From positions 1 to 8,275 of the forward strand of contig WFSM01000085.1 in assembly GCA_015485945.1 (NCBI GenBank): a DNA stretch of 8,275 nt. The letters run 5' to 3'. The translations under genes and the position numbers were made by a program. Every line of letters begins with the position of its first letter. The stretch's first letter is position 1. Below, piece by piece: positions 1 through 4,931 of this stretch. The notes beneath the pieces are model-generated. The model had not been told where the DNA came from, did no database searches, and saw only the letters and a program-made list of their open reading frames with translations. The DNA is from Candidatus Bipolaricaulota bacterium. GTDB lineage: Bacteria; Bipolaricaulota; Bipolaricaulia; UBA7950; UBA9294.

Positions 1-167
1 ATCTTATCCCAGTTCGTGTTCAATGGCGCAGCGTTGGATTGCGCGGGGTTCGCGGCTGGAGCAGTGCTCGATTGAGAGTTAGTCGCAGCCAGCACAATCA
101 CCGCCGCCCCTACCACCAAAACGCCGATCACTACCGCAACTATCGCCCGAATGCTTGTCTTATTCAT
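1..167 (-). CDS. N-terminus of an exported or membrane-anchored protein (partial)
   Basis: An open frame on the minus strand runs without a stop from an ATG at 167 to the left edge of the window, giving about 55 residues. The N-terminus has Lys3 and Arg7, then a hydrophobic stretch at about residues 8-28 (IVAVVIGVLVVGAAVIVLAA), then a Ser/Thr/Ala/Pro/Asn/Gln-rich low-complexity spacer. This is the layout of a signal peptide or single N-terminal membrane anchor with a flexible linker. There is no lipobox cysteine, so it is not an obvious lipoprotein. A strong Shine-Dalgarno, GGGAGG (178-173), lies 5 nt before this ATG; an ATG one codon upstream (170) would be only 2 nt from it, so 167 is preferred. 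The last visible residues (LNTNWDK) would suit the start of a thioredoxin-like periplasmic domain, but that is only a guess. Function unknown. Confidence 0.7.
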   Translation of the reverse strand, partial: MNKTSIRAIVAVVIGVLVVGAAVIVLAATNSQSSTAPAANPAQSNAAPLNTNWDK

Positions 168-184
168 CATATCCTCCCGGTTTC

Positions 185-213
185 ACTATATTTCCTCCGG
201 GAACTTCGGTCAA
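185..213 (-). promoter_or_regulatory. Sigma70-type promoter for the left-edge exported protein
   Basis: On the minus strand, TTGACC (213-208) and TATAGT (190-185) are separated by exactly 17 nt. The predicted start, near G178, falls at the Shine-Dalgarno of the gene, so the leader would be very short. The call rests on consensus match, spacing and position only. Confidence 0.6.
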
Positions 214-291
214 GTAGCACCAATACTTTCGGTACCGGCATCAGACAATAATCAGGCTCCCGCCCACCAGTATATATGGGCATTTGAGGCA

Positions 292-311
292 ACCGGTTTG
301 TATAAACCGGT
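292..311. promoter_or_regulatory. 20-bp inverted repeat, possible operator
   Basis: Perfect 8-bp arms ACCGGTTT (292-299) and AAACCGGT (304-311) flank the 4-nt spacer GTAT. The repeat lies between the divergent promoters, 20 bp upstream of the -35 box at 332. No T-run follows at the right spacing and no gene ends here, so a terminator is unlikely. The size and symmetry suit a dimeric repressor or activator site. The regulator is unknown. Confidence 0.45.
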
Positions 312-331
312 ATTTCGTTTATTCATCGCCC

Positions 332-360
332 TTGACAGTCCCGCTGAAATATCGTATATT
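332..360 (+). promoter_or_regulatory. Upstream promoter P1 for tRNA-Pro and dnaX
   Basis: A consensus TTGACA (332-337) is followed by a 17-nt spacer and TATATT (355-360), one of the best sigma70-type matches in the window. Transcription would start near 367, about 64 nt before the tRNA. No gene lies between, so it should drive the tRNA and read on into dnaX. Confidence 0.7.
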
Positions 361-392
361 ACTCTTTGCCCGGCGCGAGCTGGGATTTTTTA

Positions 393-421
393 TTGATCTG
401 GTTCGATCTCCTTCCTATAAT
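393..421 (+). promoter_or_regulatory. Proximal promoter P2 for tRNA-Pro and dnaX
   Basis: TTGATC (393-398), a 17-nt spacer and a perfect TATAAT (416-421) are seen. The predicted start is G428, only 3 nt before the mature tRNA 5' end (431). With P1 it forms a tandem pair, as is common for stable RNA genes. Confidence 0.7.
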
Positions 422-430
422 CACCCTGTG

Positions 431-507
431 CGGGGAGTGGCGCAGCCTGGTAGCGCGCCTGCTTTGGGAGCAGGAAGTCGCTGGTTCAAATCCAGTCTCC
501 CCGACCA
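431..507 (+). tRNA. tRNA-Pro (anticodon UGG)
   Basis: A complete 77-nt cloverleaf is present. The acceptor stem is CGGGGAG/CTCCCCG, with discriminator A and a genome-encoded CCA (505-507). The D-arm contains AGCCTGGTA. The anticodon stem CCTGC/GCAGG encloses the loop TTTGGGA, with anticodon TGG at 465-467. The T-arm has a TTCAAAT loop on the stem GCTGG/CCAGT with one G-U pair. The C1-G72 pair is typical of bacterial tRNA-Pro. UGG reads CCA/CCG and, when modified, all four proline codons. The dnaX ribosome-binding site starts 1 nt after the CCA, leaving no room for a terminator, so 3' processing must also shape the dnaX mRNA. Confidence 0.97.
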
Positions 508-524
508 GAAAGGTGGTCCTTAAC

Positions 525-2048
525 TTGAGCGAAAATTCCGGCTATATTTCCCTTTACCGCCGCTACCGCCCGCAACGATTCGCCGACGTGGTCGGCCAGG
601 ATGAGATCATCCGCACTCTGCGCAACGCGGTGATTGCAGGGCAGGTAGCGCACGCGTACCTGTTTTCCGGGGAACGCGGGATTGGGAAAACGACCGTCGC
701 GCGCATCCTCGCCCGTGCGGTGAATTGCCTTCATCCGGAAGGAGGAGAGCCGTGCAACGAGTGCGCAAACTGCAAGACAATTCTCGCCAATCGCACGTTG
801 GACATCCTCGAGATCGACGGGGCATCGAACCGCGGCATCGATCACATCCGCCGGTTGCGCGATGAGGTAGCGTTCGCCCCTACTGATCTCAAGACCAAGG
901 TGTACATCATCGATGAAGTACACATGCTTACCAACGAGGCGTTCAACGCCCTGCTCAAGACCCTGGAGGAACCGCCGCCGCACGTGGTGTTCATCTTCGC
1001 CACCACCGAGCCCCACAAGGTCCCGCGCACGATCGTCTCCCGCTGTCAGGCGTTTGACTTTCGCAAACTTCCGCAGGAGAAGATCGCCGCCCGACTAGAG
1101 CAAATTGCACGTGCGGAAAAGATCCCGATTGAGCCCAGCGCGCTCGACCTGATCGCCCGCAAAGCGAACGGCGGGATGCGCGACGCGATCGTGATGCTCG
1201 AACAGGCGGATAGCTTTCGTGATGCCGGGAAGATTAGTGCTACTTCCCTTCTCGACATGCTCGGGCTCGTTGGCCGCGAGGAGCATGCCGCATTCCTAAC
1301 GGCGCTCGAAGCCGGTGACCGCAAGAAAGTTCTAGAGATGATCGATTCGCTCGTAAGCCGCGGCAAGGACCTCGAGGTATTCCTCGGTGACTTGATCATG
1401 CACCTGCGTAACCGGATCGCGTCTGCCAGCTCCCCCAACGAAGCGCGTGATATCCGGCTTGTGCGCGGGCTGCTCGATATTAAGCAAGACCTCTACCGAT
1501 CGCTCGATCGGCGGATCATCCTCGAAATCGGGATACTCGCCCTAATGCAAAACGTCGTTCCGCAGACCGCGGCCCCACAAACCGCCCCTGCGTCTCCGCC
1601 TCCGGCCCCAACCGCCGATGCGCCGCCACTAATCGCCGCTGTCGAAACGGACACCGCCGCCGCGGAAACCCCGGCGCCCGCACCGCGAGAGAGCGCGCCC
1701 AAGGAAGAAGGGGGACTTAACGAGCGGTGGGAACGGATGCTGGAAAAGATCGCTCAGGACCGAATCGCGATCGCGGCGCTCCTCGCTGAGGGGACACCAC
1801 AAATCGACGGGAACAAACTTCGGATCGTGTTCCATCCTGAATACACCTTTCACAAAGAGAGTCTGGAGAAAACGGATAACATGCACTACTTAGCGGGGAT
1901 GGTCCATCGCTACCTCGGGGACGAATTCACAGTGGAGGTAAATTTCGACGATAATGCGGTACGTAAGCCGTCCCCGCGTGAGGCGCTGCGAGAGAAAGCA
2001 CAACTGGTGTGCGAGGTATTTGACGGCAAGATCGTGAAGGAGGAATGA
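525..2048 (+). CDS. dnaX: DNA polymerase III subunit gamma/tau
   Basis: This 507-aa protein is the ATPase of the clamp loader, which opens the sliding clamp and places it on primed DNA at the fork. Visible motifs: Walker A GERGIGKT (49-56), a zinc module with Cys68, Cys77, Cys80 and Cys83, Walker B/DEVH (130-133), the sensor-1 region FATTEPHK (158-165), the SRC arginine-finger motif (172-174), and sensor 2 GGMRDA with Arg219. A collar region follows to about residue 340, then a Pro/Ala-rich linker (about 345-390) and a C-terminal tau-like domain (about 395-507). The TTG at 525 is chosen because AAAGGTGG (509-516) lies 8 nt upstream and the conserved N-terminus (ISLYRRYRPQRF) follows; the open frame extends further left, but only through the tRNA. 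The stop overlaps the next gene. Canonical dnaX slippery heptamers are absent, so no separate gamma form is predicted. Confidence 0.97.
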   Translation: MSENSGYISLYRRYRPQRFADVVGQDEIIRTLRNAVIAGQVAHAYLFSGERGIGKTTVARILARAVNCLHPEGGEPCNECANCKTILANRTLDILEIDGASNRGIDHIRRLRDEVAFAPTDLKTKVYIIDEVHMLTNEAFNALLKTLEEPPPHVVFIFATTEPHKVPRTIVSRCQAFDFRKLPQEKIAARLEQIARAEKIPIEPSALDLIARKANGGMRDAIVMLEQADSFRDAGKISATSLLDMLGLVGREEHAAFLTALEAGDRKKVLEMIDSLVSRGKDLEVFLGDLIMHLRNRIASASSPNEARDIRLVRGLLDIKQDLYRSLDRRIILEIGILALMQNVVPQTAAPQTAPASPPPAPTADAPPLIAAVETDTAAAETPAPAPRESAPKEEGGLNERWERMLEKIAQDRIAIAALLAEGTPQIDGNKLRIVFHPEYTFHKESLEKTDNMHYLAGMVHRYLGDEFTVEVNFDDNAVRKPSPREALREKAQLVCEVFDGKIVKEE

Positions 2049-2374
2049 TGAAAGGAATGGGAAACATCGGAAATATAATGAAGCAAGCGAAAAAGCTCCA
2101 ACAGGAGCTGGAAAAGGCACAAGCCGAGATCGCGGAAATGAAGGTGGAAGCAAGCGCGGGCGGCGGAATGGTGACCGCGGTGGTAAACGGCCGTGGCGAG
2201 CTGCTGAACATGCGGATTGAGCACGAGGTCGTCGATCCGGACGATGTGGAAATGCTCGTCGACCTCATCGTCGCCGCGGTGCAGGAAGCACAGAAAAACG
2301 CGCAGGAAATAGCGAAAGAAAAGCTTGGCCCACTCACTCAAGGGATGAATCTCCCCGGAATGCCCGGCCTATGA
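2048..2374 (+). CDS. ybaB: YbaB/EbfC family nucleoid-associated protein
   Basis: A small 108-aa protein of the YbaB/EbfC family, whose members form dimers that bind DNA and are usually encoded between dnaX and recR. The family signature is clear: an N-terminal Met/Gly/Lys-rich start, MKQAKKLQQELEKAQAEIAE (an amphipathic helix, about residues 11-30), then a beta-rich core with GGGMVTAVVNGRGEL and a helical VDLIVAAVQEAQKNAQE segment. The tail is Gly/Met/Pro-rich (NLPGMPGL), also typical. AAGGAGG (2037-2043) is the ribosome site. The ATG at 2048 has 4-nt spacing, whereas the in-frame ATG at 2045 is only 1 nt away, so 2048 is preferred; the difference is one Met. It overlaps the dnaX stop, and its own stop overlaps the recR ATG, so translation is probably coupled. 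The precise cellular role of the family is not settled. Confidence 0.95.
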   Translation: MKGMGNIGNIMKQAKKLQQELEKAQAEIAEMKVEASAGGGMVTAVVNGRGELLNMRIEHEVVDPDDVEMLVDLIVAAVQEAQKNAQEIAKEKLGPLTQGMNLPGMPGL

Positions 2375-2961
2375 TCGCCCCGCTGGAGGAATTGATCGAT
2401 CGTCTGCGCGCCCTGCCGGGGATTGGGAGAAAGAGCGCAGAGCGAATCGCGTTTCACCTGCTGAGCGCCTCGGCGGAAGAAGCAACGGGGCTTGCCACCG
2501 CCATCACCCGGGTAAAAACCGACGTCCACCGCTGCCGCCGCTGCTACAACTTCGCCACCGGGGACCTGTGTGAGATCTGCGCCAACCCGAACCGCGATCA
2601 GGAGACGATCTGCGTCGTCGGTCATCCCTGGGAAATCGCCAAGATCGAACGCACCGGCGAGTACCACGGGTTGTACCACGTCCTGGGAGGGTTGATCTCG
2701 CCGATGGATGAGGTGGGCGCTGCCGATTTGACGATTGCCGCATTGGTGAACCGGGTGAAAACCGAAGGGACAACGGAGGTGATCCTCGCCCTCGAACCGA
2801 AGCTCGAAGGAGAGATCACCGCAATGCACATTGTGTCGCTTCTGAAACCGCTCGGAGTGAAGATCTCTCAGATTGCGCAGGGCATCCCGGTTGGCCGTGA
2901 CCTCGAGTTCGCTGATGAGGTAACCCTAAGCCGCGCCTTACGCGGGCGGATTGATCTTTGA
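2371..2961 (+). CDS. recR: Recombination mediator protein RecR
   Basis: RecR (196 aa) works with RecF/RecO to load RecA on SSB-coated single-stranded gaps. Domains in order: a helix-hairpin-helix at about 12-30 (LRALPGIGRKSAERIAFHLL), a C4 zinc finger with Cys55, Cys58, Cys67 and Cys70 (CxxC-x8-CxxC), a Toprim domain from about 79 to 173, and a C-terminal segment PVGRDLEFADEVTLSRAL with GR near the end. The length matches the family. The ATG at 2371 overlaps the ybaB stop as ATGA. No good Shine-Dalgarno precedes it, so expression probably depends on coupling with ybaB. The Toprim start reads CVVGHPWEIAKIE, where many homologues have an acidic residue in place of Gly84 and Asp in place of Glu88. 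The rest of the protein is conventional. Confidence 0.96.
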   Translation: MIAPLEELIDRLRALPGIGRKSAERIAFHLLSASAEEATGLATAITRVKTDVHRCRRCYNFATGDLCEICANPNRDQETICVVGHPWEIAKIERTGEYHGLYHVLGGLISPMDEVGAADLTIAALVNRVKTEGTTEVILALEPKLEGEITAMHIVSLLKPLGVKISQIAQGIPVGRDLEFADEVTLSRALRGRIDL

Positions 2962-2999
2962 ATTCAGTGTTCACCGGAGATGAGACCGCCGCACCGGCG

Positions 3000-3015
3000 A
3001 TCACGCCGGCGTGAT
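3000..3015. promoter_or_regulatory. Perfect 16-bp palindrome upstream of nadC, possible operator
   Basis: ATCACGCCGGCGTGAT is its own reverse complement. It lies 18 bp before the -10 box of nadC and covers the place where a -35 hexamer would sit (3011-3016), so a bound protein would compete with RNA polymerase. The overlapping arms CCGGCG (2994-2999) and CGCCGG (3004-3009) could instead form a 6-bp hairpin after recR, but no U-tract follows. I do not recognise it as an NrtR, NiaR or NadR site. Confidence 0.45.
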
Positions 3016-3033
3016 TTCTCGTCCGCCGCGGAC

Positions 3034-3039
3034 TAGAAT
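3034..3039 (+). promoter_or_regulatory. -10 box for leaderless transcription of nadCAB
   Basis: TAGAAT ends 6 nt before the nadC ATG, so the expected start site is A3046, the first base of the start codon. There is no Shine-Dalgarno before the ATG and only a poor -35 (GTGATT, 3011-3016, inside the palindrome). This is the geometry of leaderless mRNAs in groups such as Deinococcus-Thermus and Actinobacteria. Read-through from recR is also possible across the 84-bp gap. Confidence 0.5.
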
Positions 3040-3045
3040 TACGCT

Positions 3046-3888
3046 ATGAATTTGCAAGAAATGCTCGATGATGCGCTCCCGTTGATCGAGCGCGCTCTGT
3101 CCGAGGACATCGGCGTCAGCGATGTCACCACACAGGCAATCGTTCCCGCTGCGGTCGCCGGCAGCGCAGTAATCCTCGCCAAGGCGGACGGAATCGTCGC
3201 CGGACTGCCGGTTGTAAGCCAGGTCTTCCACCGGGTTGACCCGCACATCCAATTGGCAATGCATGCCACCGACGGCGAACCGGTCACCGCCGGTGACGTT
3301 GTCGCCACCCTGTCAGGTCCAGTTAGAGGGATCCTCACCGGGGAGCGGGTCGGGCTCAACTTTCTGTGTCACCTGTCCGGGATTGCCACCCTCACCGCGC
3401 AGTACGTCGATGCAGTCGCCGTCTACAACGCCGTTATTCTCGACACTCGCAAGACAACCCCGGGATGGCGGGCATTGGAAAAATACGCCGTGCGCGCGGG
3501 GGGCGGACGTAATCACCGATCAGGCCTGTATGACATGGTGCTCATCAAGGATAATCACCTTGCCATTGTTGATTCCGTAACTGCGGCGGTTCGACGGGTG
3601 CGCACCGCAGGCGTCACGGTTCCCATCGAGGTTGAAGTGACAACAATCGCACAATTGGAGGAAGTACTCCCGCTCCGCGTTGATCGTATACTCCTCGACA
3701 ATATGGATATCCCCACATTACGGAAAGCGGTCAATCTCGTCGCCGGCCGGGTGCCGGTTGAGGCGTCAGGAGGGATCACGCTGGACAACGTAACTGCGGT
3801 CGCCGCCACCGGGGTTGATTACATTTCCATTGGCGCGCTGACCCATTCCGCTCCCGCGCTGGACTTTTCGCTCGAGGTCAGTCAATGA
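3046..3888 (+). CDS. nadC: Nicotinate-nucleotide pyrophosphorylase (carboxylating), quinolinate phosphoribosyltransferase
   Basis: NadC (280 aa) joins quinolinate to PRPP, releasing CO2 and pyrophosphate, to make nicotinate mononucleotide, the last dedicated step of de novo NAD synthesis. Conserved elements are all present: the N-terminal ALSEDIGVSDVTT, LNFLCHLSGIATLT (104-117), DTRKTTPGWR (133-142) with the PRPP/quinolinate-binding Arg and Lys, the RAGGGRNHR loop (150-158), LIKDNH (166-171), EVEV (195-198), LLDNM (216-220), EASGGI (239-244) and the phosphate-binding SIGALTHS near the C-terminus. The length is normal. The ATG at 3046 gives the expected N-terminus and has no ribosome-binding site, consistent with a leaderless mRNA. 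It is the first gene of a nadC-nadA-nadB operon, whereas many bacteria order it nadB-nadA-nadC or similar. Its stop overlaps the nadA start. Confidence 0.97.
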   Translation: MNLQEMLDDALPLIERALSEDIGVSDVTTQAIVPAAVAGSAVILAKADGIVAGLPVVSQVFHRVDPHIQLAMHATDGEPVTAGDVVATLSGPVRGILTGERVGLNFLCHLSGIATLTAQYVDAVAVYNAVILDTRKTTPGWRALEKYAVRAGGGRNHRSGLYDMVLIKDNHLAIVDSVTAAVRRVRTAGVTVPIEVEVTTIAQLEEVLPLRVDRILLDNMDIPTLRKAVNLVAGRVPVEASGGITLDNVTAVAATGVDYISIGALTHSAPALDFSLEVSQ

Positions 3889-4931
3889 ATGAGTCAGAGA
3901 TGCAAGCGGTAGCCCAGATTGAGGCGGTGAAGAAGCAACTCGGCGATGACCTCGTAATCTTCGCCCACCACTACCAGCGTGACGAGGTTGTGGCGTGGGC
4001 CGATGCGCGCGGCGATTCACTCGAACTGTCACGGCGGGCGGCCGCGACACAGGCACGCTACATCGTGTTCTGCGGCGTCCGGTTTATGGCAGAAACAGCC
4101 GCCGTTCTCGCCCGACCCGGACAGCATGTGTTCACTCCTCGTCCCGACGCCGGATGCATCCTTGCTGATCAGGCGCGGATCGCTCAGGTAGAGGCAGCAT
4201 GGGCGGCATTGGCGCCCCTAACCGGCAACATGGTGCCAATCACCTACGTCAATTCCGACGTACAGGTCAAAGGATTCGTCGGCAGGCACGGCGGGGCGAC
4301 ATGCACGTCGGCCAACGCCAACGCTGTGTTAACATGGGCATTTAATCACTACCAGCGTGTGCTCTTCTTGCCGGATCAACATCTGGGATACAACACCGCG
4401 CGCCGGTTGGAAATACCCGATGACGACATCGCTGTGTGGGATCCTCGATTCCCGCCCACTGATCTCGCCCGGTTCCAGCGGGCGCGATTGATCCTGTGGC
4501 GGGGGGCGTGCAACGTGCATGTGCGCTTTCTCCCCGCCGACGTCCAGCGGGTACGGACGGAACACCCAGGCGTGATGGTGATCGTGCACCCGGAATGCCG
4601 CGAGGACGTGGCCGTGCTCGCCGATGGGGTCGGGTCGACGTCGTACATAATCCGGACGATAAGCGAAGCTCCGTCAGGGTCGGTGTGGGCGGTGGGGACC
4701 GAGGAACATCTGGTGGCGCGGTTGCGGGCGGAGAACCCGGACAAGCAAGTCCTCTCCCTTAAGGAACCGCCGCCATATTGCGTGAATATGTCGTTAACCC
4801 GTGTCACCGATCTAGCGCGGGTGCTCACCGCAATCGTGTCCGGTGACAAGGCAGGCATAGTCGAGGTGCCAGCGGAAACGGCCGCGGCAGCACGGGCGGC
4901 GTTGGATCGAATGTTGGAGATTACAGCGTGA
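3885..4931 (+). CDS. nadA: Quinolinate synthase
   Basis: NadA (348 aa) condenses iminoaspartate with dihydroxyacetone phosphate to quinolinate, using an oxygen-sensitive [4Fe-4S] cluster with one open iron site. By comparison with known NadA proteins the cluster ligands should be Cys91 (DAGCILAD), Cys209 (WRGACNVH) and Cys299 (PYCVNM). Spacings of 118 and 90 residues resemble the long Bacillus subtilis type (recalled as Cys110/230/320) rather than the E. coli type, because extra residues lie between LGYNTARRLEI and the second ligand. Other motifs are AHHYQRDEV (27-35), GDSLELSR (43-50), FCGVRFMAET (62-71), YVNSDVQVKG (121-130), CTSANA (140-145), PDQHLG (163-168), HPEC (235-238) and GSTSYII (250-256). 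GAGG (3874-3877) lies 7 nt before the ATG, and the start overlaps the nadC stop. The stop overlaps nadB, so NadB could deliver unstable iminoaspartate to a nearby NadA. Confidence 0.97.
   Translation: MNESEMQAVAQIEAVKKQLGDDLVIFAHHYQRDEVVAWADARGDSLELSRRAAATQARYIVFCGVRFMAETAAVLARPGQHVFTPRPDAGCILADQARIAQVEAAWAALAPLTGNMVPITYVNSDVQVKGFVGRHGGATCTSANANAVLTWAFNHYQRVLFLPDQHLGYNTARRLEIPDDDIAVWDPRFPPTDLARFQRARLILWRGACNVHVRFLPADVQRVRTEHPGVMVIVHPECREDVAVLADGVGSTSYIIRTISEAPSGSVWAVGTEEHLVARLRAENPDKQVLSLKEPPPYCVNMSLTRVTDLARVLTAIVSGDKAGIVEVPAETAAAARAALDRMLEITA

Noticed and set aside
366..524. In-frame upstream extension of dnaX to an ATG at 366, or to a GTG at 513
   Set aside because: The extension reads straight through the tRNA-Pro gene and gives non-homologous residues; the GTG at 513 has no ribosome site. 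The TTG at 525 has AAAGGTGG 8 nt upstream.
1560..1760. Programmed frameshift site for a short gamma form of DnaX
   Set aside because: No A-AAA-AAG type slippery heptamer or long A-run is present around the Pro/Ala linker; only short purine runs such as GGGGG near 1710, without a supporting structure that I can show.
2994..3016. Terminator after recR
   Set aside because: The GC-rich 6-bp stem (CCGGCG/CGCCGG) is not followed by a U-tract, and the more symmetric 16-bp palindrome in the same place is better explained as an operator.
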